Source of the DNA: Dendrobium chrysotoxum
Lineage: Eukaryota; Streptophyta; Magnoliopsida; Asparagales; Orchidaceae
NCBI GenBank assembly: GCA_019925795.1
Contig: CM034313.1
Location: 91,667,663-91,731,662 of the forward strand
Direction: 5' to 3'
Length of the DNA: 64,000 bases
Each line of letters begins with the position of its first letter. Position 1 is the first letter of the stretch. The position numbers and the translations under genes were made by a program. Below the pieces are notes generated by a model. That model was not told where the DNA came from. It saw nothing but the letters and a program-made list of their open reading frames with translations, and did not search any database. This document shows positions 33,741 to 44,488 of this stretch, piece by piece.

Positions 33741-34067
33741 ATGGAAGTCCGCCCTTGGGATTCGGGCTTGGTGCTTGATGATCAAGACAATATTGACGTA
33801 CTCCGCTCCCCATTCTTCGACGTAGGATTTGACTACGAAACCACCGTCGAAGAATACTTCGAGCGGATTCACATCCCCTTGGTTGATACAATCGACGGTC
33901 AAAGATTCAAAGGACGGTGGACTACCGTCGGTCGATTCACACCCGCCATCCCTCCGGCTACTTCACCGTCTCCCTTCAAAGGCTGCATCAATCGTCTTCT
34001 ACAAATTATCACCGGCACCATTAGCAAATCAAAGGACTTCTTTCGGCGACGATTCCTCTCCACATAA
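33741..34067 (+). CDS. Small ORF of right arm, 108 aa, basic C-terminus
   Basis: A frame of 108 codons related to the minus-strand ORF at 31227-31538: about one quarter identity by eye over the whole length, concentrated in GLVxDxQ, LxSPFF, a Y..RI block, WxxVG and PPAT. Its C-terminus differs: instead of a strong hydrophobic segment it has a mildly hydrophobic stretch followed by a basic tail (KSKDFFRRRF). The upstream leader from about 33000 is C- and T-rich and homologous in layout to the other arm. Function unknown. Confidence 0.5.
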   Translation: MEVRPWDSGLVLDDQDNIDVLRSPFFDVGFDYETTVEEYFERIHIPLVDTIDGQRFKGRWTTVGRFTPAIPPATSPSPFKGCINRLLQIITGTISKSKDFFRRRFLST

Positions 34068-34459
34068 GGGTTGATTTTTCTTCCCTTTCAATTACCTCTT
34101 TGTTTTCTAACCTTGTAGGTGGTGACAGAAACACAAGGGATCGCTCCGCTTAATCTTGCTAAAGCTTAGTAAACATAGGATATGAGTTGTTGATTTTCTA
34201 TGCATTCTAATCTTATTGTTAGAGTAGGGATTTTGAATGAACTCTTATCATTACGCATGTTGTCGAATTTCTAGTTATTTTGTTTATTCAAGTGCTTAGC
34301 TAGTGGTTTGGCCTAAATGTAGGCACCCGTCTCTTGTTTTATTTTATCGTTTCATGTGACATTAATTGTTTCGTTAAACTCTAATCAAGAATTCGTGCAA
34401 TATTCTTATTTCCTCCATATTAAGCATATAGTCCTGCATCAGGGAGTTTGTCTAGGATT

Positions 34460-36605
34460 TGAAGTTATGTTTATGGGGCCTAGGGGAGCTATTTTTCATT
34501 ATGTAAGGAGGAGAAATCAAGCGGGAGTTGTTTAAGAAGATTCCTAATTAAAGGAGAACTATTTAGAAAGGTATCCAATTATGTTTATTATATGTTAGGA
34601 GTGATTTAATTAGGGAGGCTTTAATTAGGAAGCTTCCAATTATATTTATTATGTCACGACCCGGCCCGGATGCTCGACTTAACGAGACGGAAATTGAAAG
34701 TCGGACGGTATTAACATTCCATTCTTTTCAATGATCACATTAACATAAAATCTCTCAAAACAACTGAAGAGCCACTACAACAAAGATATTCCATAAAATT
34801 TATTCATTTCACTTTTCAAAACTAACAATTACAACAGTCATAATTTACCTGTTTTCATTGTTACGTTGTCTGCTATAAACAAATTCTTTCCTTCCGGCCA
34901 TTTATAATTTCTGAGGACTTACCTGAAACATAATTTAATGGAATGAGTTTACAAGGTAAACTCAGTGGGTAACTATTAAAACAATTGACAAGAAATAAAA
35001 TATATAATACACATAACCTTTAATATACATCTTATTCATTTCCCTTCTTGTTCTTTATTTCATTCATTTCAGTCATTTATACATATCATATCACATTCCT
35101 TTATAATATTTATAGAGCTTTAATATTTATTCCTTTTCCCATTTCATTTGTATACACCGTCTAAATGTACCCAAGGTACAACCATTTTCAATTTTCTTTT
35201 CCTTTTCTATAACCTTTTTCTTTTTACATGTATGGGTACGTTGCTTCCCCAGCCAGTACCATGCGGGGGTGAACTCCTGTAAGTTTGCATACATATCCTT
35301 TTCCTTTTTATTTTTTCATTTATCTTTCATTCATTCATATAACATTCATTCGTATATATATACTTTTTTTTTAAATATATGAGTATCATGTATATGCATA
35401 ACTTCTTTCTAATTTTTCTTTCCATTTCTTTTACCTTCTTTCACATATTCTTGCCATCTCTATTATGTATATTATCTTATATACATTTGAAGTTTACATA
35501 GCTTTATTCTTAATAGCCTCAAAATAAGCAAAGCAATTATATAAATCTTTCTTTCAATATGAAAATGGAAATGAAATAATGAAAATTCAAATAACTGTAA
35601 TTACCCGCTTTATTTTTCTCTTTCAATATTCGTCCAGTTTTGAAAACCTTTAACTATTCACAAGAGTATAATAATTTAATTAATATTAAATATGAATTAA
35701 ATATATCAATAGGCATTTGATTGCTTATGCAAAACTTAACTCACAAGATTTCCTTTCTTGTTGAATTCTTAAAGAACCCGACTCCTACAACTTGCTTTCT
35801 TTCCTTCCAAAATTTCTAAAATTAAATAATATAATTTTTATGAAAAAATGATTTAATAATAAATCTAAGAAAATTTATCTGAAAGGAATTTTACTTACAA
35901 CGAGGGGATTTTCCAAATCCCAAAATCTTCCTCTTTGTCCTTCACAAATTTCTTCTCCTCGCTTTCAAATATCTTCCTTATCTTCAATTTAATGTTTCCA
36001 CTAATTAGAGAAAGAATTATGAAATAATTTATACAAAATTGTAAAACAAATATTTTTCCCTCTTTCCCTCGGTCGCTCCTCTCGTTTCTTCCTAATCTCC
36101 ACTTCTTTGGCGATATGAATGAAGAGGAGTTGTTGATTCTTATCCCCAAATACAATGAATTGCTAAAAATGGCGAATCGAAATCTCCAAAACCTCCCACA
36201 CAAAGCTTCTATTTTGCGAAAAGGCTCAGACGCCTTTTAATAGGTCTGGCCGGTTCAGTTGAACCGGCCGAACCGAATCAGGTATTACATATGATATGTT
36301 AGAAAAGAATGAATTAGGGATGTTTTAATTAGGAAGCTTCCAATTATGTTTCTTATGTGTTATGGCTATGTAAGGGGGAGTTTGTCTAGGATTTGAGGTT
36401 ATGTTTTGCTTAAGTTTATTCTAGGGGTTGTTCTGAGTTTCCTAACGGCGTCTAGGATTTGTGGGAGAGCTGATCTACCTCTCAAATAGTAGATCAAATG
36501 TACCTTGCATTATTTTTTAAGAAGAAATTCAAATTCAGCCCCTAAATTGGTATTCTTGTTTTTATTTCTCATCTCCTTTGCTTTTTGCGCTTCCAAGACG
36601 CATCA
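34460..36605 (+). repeat. 5' LTR of gypsy copy 2, interrupted
   Basis: Without the inserted solo LTR and its duplicated 5 bp it is about 500 bp. It holds tandem units with AGGAAGCTTCCAATTAT and ends with GACGCATCA at 36605. The first 10-20 bp belong to the joint with the LTR of copy 1 (34447 to about 34470), so the left border is approximate. Confidence 0.6.
34652..36289. repeat. Solo LTR inserted in gypsy LTR
   Basis: 1638 bp starting TGTCACGACCCGGCCCGG and ending ATCAGGTATTACA, flanked by TATTA (34647-34651) and TATGA (36290-36294). Deleting it with one TATTA gives CCAATTATATTTATTATATG, exactly the uninterrupted sequence present at about 30876-30895 and 39402-39421. It holds no gene; open frames such as 35895-36203 on the minus strand look fortuitous. 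The probable source is a Ty3/gypsy-type element, judged by size and terminal sequence only. Confidence 0.8.
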
Positions 36606-36608
36606 AAT

Positions 36609-36620
36609 TGATATCAGAGC
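36609..36620 (+). other. Primer-binding-site-like sequence of gypsy copy 2
   Basis: TGATATCAGAGC three bases after the LTR end differs by one base from the initiator tRNA-Met complement TGGTATCAGAGC. Confidence 0.65.
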
Positions 36621-36635
36621 GAGATTTTTGGAGAG

Positions 36636-36758
36636 ATGGTAGCTAAGAAGGTGGATGCATTGAAAGGTAAAATGGAGCAAATCAAATTCGAGGTGGAGGA
36701 GATATTCTCTACCTTCAAAGGAAAGTTTTCAACCATGAAAAATCTAATGGAGAGTTGA
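36636..36758 (+). pseudogene. Gypsy gag N-terminal remnant
   Basis: ATG at 36636 opens a 40-codon lysine/glutamate-rich frame (MVAKKVDALKGKMEQIK) like the coiled-coil start of many plant gypsy gag proteins. It ends at TGA 36756-36758, and related codons with more stops follow. Confidence 0.5.
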
Positions 36759-37667
36759 TTTGAAGGGTTGAAGGAGATGTTGAAGAAGCTCAATTGAGAT
36801 GCAATTCAAAACTCCATCGACAGTTTCGATTGTTAACCCTCACCACAATTTGACCGGGATTCCCTTGGTCGAATGTAAAGGGAAAGAGATCGGTCGGTAA
36901 GAGTTCGACAAAGAGAGCTCATTTCATCAAGAGCCACCTCCTAAGGCTTCGATAAGGGGCAGAATAGGGTTTTTGGATGTGGGGATAGCAGGAAGAGAGT
37001 TTTATGGTGGAGGTGGTAGGGCGATCGACCCTTATGGGAGGCCATTTGGATAAGGGGAGTGGACAACCAGAGATGAAGATGGAAGAGTCGAGCCATAGGG
37101 ATCAGATCATGGGAGGTGAGCAGAAGAAAGATGGGATTCCCACCCTCGATACACGAGGAAAATATGGAGCGATCATGACAACCACTACACTAGAGGTGGA
37201 AGAAGCTATTGAGGCGGTGGCGATCTTAGGGTGCGAAAGTTGAAGATGCGAATGATTGAGGAGAAGAAAAGCTAGAGTTCAATAAGTGAAACACAAGATG
37301 CTTCTGAGGATACTTATCGACAAGGAGAAATAGGTGAATACAAAGGGCAAAGAGTTAAACTTGCAAAGCCAAGATGATGGTGCTGATTAACACCTAATTC
37401 CTGTGCAAAGTGATTCTTCCAAGACATCCACATTCCAAGAAACTATGTTTTCAAAATCCAAAAATGAAGATTTGAAAGGCACTGAAACCAAACCAAAATT
37501 TGAGAATTAAAGAAAACTAGTAAAAGCATCTTTGGTTTCTACTGGTGAGGGTATTTTTGAAGATGGAAATGTTGAGATTGAGTCACAAGAGGTAGCTAAT
37601 ACAGAGATCTCAAAGGACAAAGTTGACATCGAATTGATCAAGTCAGAAGATTCAAATGATGAAATTT

Positions 37668-39345
37668 AGATTGAAACTGCTGATGCACTTGCTTTTTTCT
37701 TTCCGGGTATGGTTAGTGGCTTCACAAAATCTTTGCTTGTGATGAAGAATCTTATAAGTGGAGCTATAGGAAATGTTGGGAGCATTGAACATGCAGTTCT
37801 TGGGTTATCTAAGTTCTTGATAGTAGTTTTAATGGATAATATAAACCTCAGTGGGCTGCAAATGTCCACTAGCGAGATTACGTGCAGTTATCAGAAAAAG
37901 AATGGATTGACCCAAACAGTTCTGGATGTGATCCGTCAATTGCCTACCAGTCTTCATAATCAATCAGAAGATTCAATGTGTCAATTAGTACATACTCAAA
38001 AAAAAAAAAAAAAGATTGAGGTGAAAATTTATTAAACTTTTTCTGGAGCAAGGTCATTACATGTGCAATGAACAAAGGTTTGTGTATATCAAACTTTTAC
38101 TCATGTTGATAAGTTATGGTTTGCCACCTTTCCGCATCTTTGTGTTCATCCTGCTGAGAAAGTTAGGAAAGCACTTGTTGATGGTATCATGGGCCTATTA
38201 TCATACTAAACTTTTACTTTGCCGAGGAGCAGCTTAATGCTTTTAGGGTGTTTGTGTGTTCTTGTTTGTGATGATTTAGATGTTGTGTCTAGTGTGGCTG
38301 AAGATTCCCTCAATTCTCTCTTTATTTATGGCAAGAAAATTTTAAGAGAAACTGACTTTTCAGAATTATTTATGAGCTTACTAGAAAGAGATTCTAAAAT
38401 GGTTCAAGTGAAGAAGTAGCTGCACTCTCACATGCACGAAGATTGCTTGCATTAATTTATTATGCAGGTCCAAAGCTTGTAGATGATCACTTTTTTTGCT
38501 CACTTATGAAGGCAGCTCATTTCTTGGATTTTTTTATGCTTTCTTTTTGTCACAATTCTTAGTTTAGTGGCTCCATTGATAAGTTAATTTCATCTAAACC
38601 ACTCTCAGTGGGTAACCTACTCTCAATTGCTGAGCTAAAGGCTAGCTCTCTTTCCAGTAGTGTAAGCCATGTTATTAATGGTGATGATTTGCCTCGTCTC
38701 TGAGTTGTCCATGGAAAGTCCTTCAGAGAACATGCCCATTGAGTATGAGTTTCCTCGCATGCCTCCTTGGTTCTTAAATGTTAGGAGTCAAAAATTTGTA
38801 CCTGGCTCTTGCCAAAATTCTTAGACTCGCTAGTCTATCAGTGGCGGCAGGGAACATAAGCGCTGTATCTTTATTGGGCCTCATTGATAATCTTTTGGAA
38901 CATGTGAGGAAACTCATATCTGAAGTCAGAATGAAAGGATACAACAAAGAGGGCTGGCAATCTTGTTATTCCCAATGTGATTCAGAACAGCTACTCCGCC
39001 AGACAAGTATGACAGTTTGTGTTAAATGAAATAATATACGGATTTGCAGATCATCCAGTTAGTTCATGTTTGAAATTATTTAAAACTGAGAAAAATGTTG
39101 AAGAAGCACTAAGAAAGGAATTTGTTTGTGATAGAGATCTACTTTCTACTTCCAGAAAGTTATCCTGGAAAGTTCATCAAGGGAAGGACGCCAGAGAACA
39201 CGTAATTCATTGTGTTGGGAGTATTCTGCATGAGTCTACAACATCTGAAATATAGGAACTCCCTGCAGATCCAACTTCTTCTCAGCTAGAACATGACTCA
39301 AAAACAAATCTGTCGTTGTATATTTTTAGGGATTCTAGAAGGCTC
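37668..39345 (+). pseudogene. TTI1: Captured TTI1-like coding region, copy 2
   Basis: The same TTI1 segments as in copy 1 appear in the same order, starting right after the shared TAG (AAATTTAGATTG) with ADALAFFFPGMVSGF and ending near 39340. Both copies share that stop and the same extra T in AAAAATTTGTACC near 38791 and 29957, which breaks the frame at the EYEFPRM..WF..SQK segment. Each copy also has its own lesions. The shared lesions mean that one already broken capture was duplicated. Not translatable. Confidence 0.7.
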
Positions 39346-39355
39346 CAAAAAAATG

Positions 39356-39724
39356 TGGAGGGAAGGATTTAATTAGAGAGGTTTTATTAGGAAGCTTCCA
39401 ATTATATTTATTATATGTTATGAAGGATTGAATTAGGGAGGTTTTAATTAGGAAGATTTCAATTATGTTTCTTATATGTTATGGCAATTTAAGGGGGAGT
39501 TTGTCTAGGATTTGAGGTTATGTTTGCTGAAGTTTATTCTAGAGTTTGTTTTGAGTTTTCTAGCGGTGTCTAGGATTTGTGGGAGAGCTGATCTACCCCT
39601 CGAATAGTAGATCAATTGCATCTTGCATTATTTTTTAAAGAAGAAATTCAAATTCAACCCTTAAATTGGTATTCCTGCTTTTATTTCTTATATCCTTTGT
39701 TATTTTTACTTCCAAGATGCATCA
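39356..39724 (+). repeat. 3' LTR of gypsy copy 2, 5' shortened
   Basis: It matches 36295-36605 and 30820-30973, and ends GATGCATCA. The left border is an internal deletion joint with the TTI1 region. Confidence 0.65.
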
Positions 39725-39836
39725 TATACTCACTAAAAATCTTTATACAAAACCTTAATCACATAACAAGATAAAAAACTTCTTAGAGACAGAGAAATAT
39801 ATTACATCCTAGTTTTAAACCTTGAGAGAAAATGTG

Positions 39837-41610
39837 ATGTCCCAAGATCTAATGTCGAAAGAATTGCATAATATTGAAATCACACATCAATTAGAGCTGG
39901 ACGAATTGCATAAACATGGGGAAAAGAATAAATGCATTACTATTCATTAAATATTTACATTATTCCAAGCCCAAAATAATATATTTACAATAGTCATGAT
40001 ATATAAAAAATCGGTCCATCATCTGAATAATACATCATGACTACAAAATGAAAAATAAATATCGATAGATGTAAAAAGAAACTAGCCTTCAACCCAGAAT
40101 AACCTGTGTCTACAGAATCCTTACCCTTGCCTATAATTGAAGTCAATGCATCAACTAGAATAGTAAAGATATAACTCTAGGGACATGTAACAGTCAATTT
40201 ATCATATACTTCATATACAGTCTTATCTTATATATGTGAATCATATCTTCATTATATATCAATACATATGTTCATAACAGTACTCTTTCAGTCTAGCTAC
40301 ATGTCACTCAGGTTAATCCTGTCATCAATCAATCAATCAAACTCAGGGGTTATCAGTCTTATCAGCTATCTGTTTTATTTGTCATCAATTATCAGTCACA
40401 TCTATCATCAGATTTATCTATCCTATTTGTCATTTGTCGTATATGCTATTTCTATATCCATTATATCATGTATGTAACATATGTATGCTACATGTATGCA
40501 TATTAATATGAAATTCAGCAAGACAGGACATCTAGCTTTAATATGGTATTTTCAACATCTTTAACCCCAATTGTCAGTTGGTCATTAGTATTTATCTTAC
40601 TATCATTATTCATAAATCTTAAATCAATTCACATGTGGCTTTCAATAAATCAATGAAGAATCGTCACCTTTTGCCCTTCGACATAATTTGGTCAACCTGT
40701 TATAGGCTACAACCATGATTACATCACAAACCTTCTATGTTAAGAAAAGCACGTCGGCCCACCCTCCTGTACAAGGTTTAACATTTTAAGAGCCAAACTT
40801 GTATTAATTATAGTATTGGCAGTCAGCTTTCCTTGCTGTCATGAAAAATGATATATTTTTTCTATATCAATTCAATCATTTGCTCTATACAATACTAGAA
40901 GTATTTTATTCACATGCAGGTATTATGCTCTGAAATACATGTTATGCCAAATGAATGATAATCATATGCATGTTGTGTATCTCTAATCCAGATTTAGTAT
41001 AGTAAAACAGAATTATTTTACAGTCAATATTATATCATTTCATATAAAATGCCATATAAGCCAAATCACCCAGTGAAAACTCAATATAAACTAATTAAAA
41101 TGCTCATAATGACGACATTTACCACATATTAAAAGTTACTCGGTGAAAGTTCACTAAAACAAGAGATTATATTTTCACCAGATTTAGGAGAGAAAAATAT
41201 ACTAAACTCAGAATCAATAAAAACAGAAGTAGAGTAAAGATCATTTACAAGATCAAAACAACTTTTGTAACAAGAACGACGGATGAACAATCCTCGAGAG
41301 CTTTTTCTCTCTCCTGTTCTCTCTCCCTTTTCTTTTTTTCCTTCCCCAGCAAGCCATGAAATGAGGGAGGGGTATGGAGTGGTGATGAGGGATATTTATA
41401 TTAAATATATAAAAAATCTGATTTAGTGCCCAGCGCCGCAATACTGAATGCTCAATCTAGAGTTACTGTAGAACAGAGAGCTTAGCATTGTTGCATCAAA
41501 TTCCAACGTCCCAGCACCGCTGTGCCCGAAAGCATAGCACCAGAGCGTTTCAGTTTAGAAGTTTTATAATATTCAAATAAAACTATTTTATGGACTTTGG
41601 GTTTTATGGA
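39837..41610. repeat. Probable LTR, same family as 22373-24118
   Basis: It starts TGATGTCCCAAGATC. The right part at about 41160-41560 matches about 23600-24060, including CCTTCCCCAGCAAGC, CAGCGCCGCA and TTACTGTAGAAC. It probably ends near GGACTTTGGGTTTTA (41594-41608). No clear target duplication. The AT-rich interior has no gene. Confidence 0.45.
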
Positions 41611-42105
41611 ACTCTTATTTTATGGAACTTCAAGATCAGGGAAAAAAAAAAACAATTCTTCAATTTTGTTTAAGGAGAACCTAGATTCTCCTCTCACCCC
41701 AAAGACGAAACCCCGGATAGAAACCCTCGCACACTCCTGCAAAACCTCCTCTTTCTATTCTTCCCTACTTTACTCTAAAACGGATTGAGTATATATATAC
41801 CAAGTAGCAAAATATCTCTCGCTCAAAAAATAAATAGCAAGTGCAAGATTGAAATGCGTCAATCATAATCAAATCCGTCAGTAATAATTAAAGATAATAA
41901 GTAATGCAAATGAAACTTTATGTAATAACACAGATAATCTGACATCAATAAATTTTCCTCTAATCAGACATCAAGCATGATGGTTTTATAATTCATTCTT
42001 TCCTAGAAATACTATTTTGTACTTGGTTATGTCTCTGATGTAATAAATATCATATATATATATATATATATATATATTGTGAAAAATAAAATTTCATATT
42101 ATGTG
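41611..42105. other. Intergenic sequence with TA microsatellite
   Basis: No gene is visible. An alternating TA run lies at about 42052-42076. Confidence 0.5.
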
Positions 42106-42120
42106 TACTATATAGATTTT

Positions 42121-42353
42121 TTTTTGGAACGGAGTATCCATCTGCTGCCACCCCCGAGAGTGCGTTTGGCTGCGTGACTAATCTTCGGCGTGACTAATCC
42201 TCGGCTGACCTAGAGGAGGCACCCAATCCAGAAACCTCCTGGCCCGCACTTAATTGGGCCCCACTTAAGAGGCGCTGCCTCTTGAGGGGAATCGAACACG
42301 GGTTGGGGGTTTCTAACTGTACTCGCCCACCAACCAAGCTAAGCGATGGTGGG
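42121..42353 (-). mobile_element. tRNA-derived SINE, full length
   Basis: Read on the minus strand, the head contains an A box TAGCTTGGTTGG (plus 42330-42341) and, about 35 bp later, a B box GTGTTCGATTCCC (plus 42287-42299), the internal promoter for RNA polymerase III. The element ends in a run of A (T run at 42116-42125 on the plus strand). A 15-bp direct repeat, TACTATATAGATTTT, flanks it at 42106-42120 and 42354-42368. This is a complete SINE insertion, not a functional tRNA gene. Confidence 0.85.
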
Positions 42354-42369
42354 TACTATATAGATTTTG

Positions 42370-43404
42370 ATCAAATTTAGGATGGGAGAGAGCCACTTCT
42401 ATTCCTTCTCTGTCACTGTCAGTAAATATTCATGCCAGCTAAGCGTGCACAAACTGAATGTGCATTAATTCATATACAAATGACTGAACAGTACCACGCT
42501 AATTAAGAATGGATTTAATTACTCCCAAACTAACACAGCACTTTGCAAAAAGACAGTGATTGCTAATAGTATATACGTTGTACAAATTACAAAGAAATCA
42601 ACAACAGCTTCCACTTCCCTAAACTATGGACTATATAAATATGTACTTAAAACTAAATTTGTTGCATGCTCTCATTACTTCTCTCTCTTTCTATGAAGTT
42701 GCATATGGAATCTTATATAATAGCTATTAGCATTAATTAATTCCCATCTGTAGGTTTATAAATTCCAAAAGACATGGCTAAGCTCTCATTGTAACCGTCC
42801 AATAAAACAGTTTATATATATGTAAGGCCTAACTGTTAGTGGGAAGGATTAAAGGGAGCCCTTAAGGGGCTGCCCATCAGACCAAAAAGCTTTAATTAAT
42901 TAAGTTGCTCACAGCTAAAGATTATGAAATATTTAGTCCGTTGAGCCAACTTTTAGCTGTATTTATGATTCTTTGAGTTTAAAATTGTGAGTGATGATGA
43001 CTAACCGTTTGATATTTTAATATTAATATATTTTTAAGCCATTCAATATGAGCTTTTGACAGTTTTTTTTAGGGTTTATGAAAGAAGCTAAATTTATTTT
43101 CTGTTTTGGTGATTTTGTGAGAGTAAGTTTTCTGCTTTCTCTTCTTTGGCTTTCTTTTTGAGAAAAATTGCTCCGATTTGATGAGGCCTTCTCCACACCT
43201 CATTAATTTTATGAGAAGATAATTTGATATATTTTTGTAATTTATCTTAATTTATACTCATCCATATTCTGAAAAGGAGATTATTCATTCCTCAATCTTG
43301 TTTGAATCATGTTTTCATCTCTATGTTTATTTTTGCTATTTCAATATCAATGTGCCTGTGCGTGGCTAGATTTTTTTTCTATATTTTATGATCTCTATTG
43401 TCAT
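42370..43404. other. Intergenic sequence, no feature seen
   Basis: AT-rich sequence without long open frames, tandem repeats or recognisable termini. Confidence 0.4.
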
Positions 43405-43495
43405 TGTCAGGTCCCAAGTCTTAGATGAGAAAAATGGAGAGTTGCATTAAGTAGTCGACAGCCAACGTAAAACTTATCGAATAATCACCCATATG
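43405..43495 (+). repeat. Dispersed repeat, GTCCCAAGTC family
   Basis: TCATTGTCAGGTCCCAAGTC, then GAGAGTTGCATTAAGTAG and CCAACGTAAAACTTATCGAATAA. It matches 14180-14290 in order, with about 80% identity by eye. Confidence 0.5.
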
Positions 43496-43499
43496 ATCT

Positions 43500-44060
43500 C
43501 TATTCATAAGATTTATTTTCTTCTTTACTAAAAGACTATAATGTGTACTTTTAATATCTTCTTCTTTACTAAAGGAAATAATGAGATTGCCTATGCCACT
43601 GTGCTAATTTAAATGCTTCCCTTATGATGATTATTTGATGCAATTTGAGGATACTTAGAAAAGTTGAGCAACTGAAGAAAAAATCATGATAATCAGATCA
43701 TTAATCATGAATTCAATACAATTTTAGATTCCTTGTGGTATTTTTATGTTAGGATGTGGTGATGTTGGGCTGGTTAAAATTCTTTAAGGATGTCATCCTT
43801 AAGCTAAGGCTCTCTTACTGGCTTACACTTGATCGGGAAAAGGGTTAGTCTATATTGTGAAATTATTTTGATTCGGGAGAGCATTCTGATCCCCAAGCCA
43901 GTGAGAAAGTTTGAAGGCAAGAAATAATTGAATTCAACTTCATAAAATCTACCTAAGAATGGAAACATTCTGCTTGCATTTCCCTATCAGGGAGTATTTA
44001 AGAGCCCCTAGAATCCTAGATATAGGGCTTCTTGGTATCTTTGATGGACATATCTTAGAG
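43500..44060. other. Intergenic sequence, no feature seen
   Basis: No gene or repeat boundary that I can support. Confidence 0.4.
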
Positions 44061-44480
44061 TAGGGGTGTCAATATTTGACACGACCCGAAATTCCTGGTC
44101 CAAATCAACCCGTTTGGAAAATGGGTCGGGTTCGGATTTCATATTCTAACTGATTATAGTTTCTGGTCCAATTCATGTGTATCAGAAAATCTGAAAGCAA
44201 CCCGAAACTGACCCATTTGCTTAGGGTCAGCCCAAAATCCCGCTCGCGCTCCTCTGTCATGCTCATCCATCGCGGTCGTCGTGCTCGCTGCTCACATAGG
44301 TCCACTCACACTCGCTTGCTCATGGCACTCAACTGGGTTAGCGTGTCAGGTCGGGTTGGCGTCGAGTCAGGTTCGGGTCCAGACTTATAACTCGTTTATC
44401 TAATCTGGTCAGGTGAATTGAAACAGGATTAATTCCGAGTTAAACCCGAACCCACATTAAAATCTATTTTGACACCCCTA
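44061..44480. mobile_element. hAT-type non-autonomous element
   Basis: Perfect 12-bp terminal inverted repeats TAGGGGTGTCAA, with GACCCG-type subterminal repeats. The flanks TCTTAGAG and TCATAGAG form an 8-bp duplication with one mismatch. There is no transposase. The GC-richer centre (about 44235-44335) might be another captured sequence, but I do not recognise it. Confidence 0.75.
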
Positions 44481-44488
44481 TCATAGAG

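Larger units (their letters stand above)
30974..34441. mobile_element. Inverted-dimer element with paired small ORFs
   Basis: A 3468-bp insertion that starts TGTGATGTAAAACC and ends GTCCTGCATCA. It is flanked by GGGAG on both sides (30969-30973 and 34442-34446). Removing it with one GGGAG restores the LTR sequence seen uninterrupted at about 36374 and 39490, so the ends are firm. The two halves are diverged inverted copies around a hairpin at 32615-32643. At mirrored distances lie a TATA-like promoter (about 210 bp from the axis), a pyrimidine/GC-rich leader, and a small ORF starting about 1.1 kb from the axis (31227-31538 minus, 33741-34067 plus). No transposase or integrase is visible. The 5-bp duplication with TG...CA ends points to a retroviral-type integrase. 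The class is unknown. Confidence 0.7.
34460..39724 (+). mobile_element. Gypsy-type element copy 2 carrying TTI1 fragment
   Basis: A 5' LTR (about 34460-36605, enlarged by a solo LTR insertion), a primer-binding-site-like TTGATATCAGAGC, a gag-like start, a decayed TTI1 region and a shortened 3' LTR ending at 39724 follow each other in normal order. LTR ends are GACGCATCA on the left and GATGCATCA on the right. The pol genes are missing: the TTI1 part runs directly into the middle of the 3' LTR near 39356. It lies in tandem with copy 1 on the same strand, with one LTR between the two bodies, as unequal recombination between LTRs can produce. Confidence 0.7.

Noticed and set aside
42280..42345. 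tRNA gene suggested by A and B boxes
   Set aside because: The boxes belong to a SINE head with a long unrelated body, A-tail and target duplication; no complete cloverleaf is apparent.
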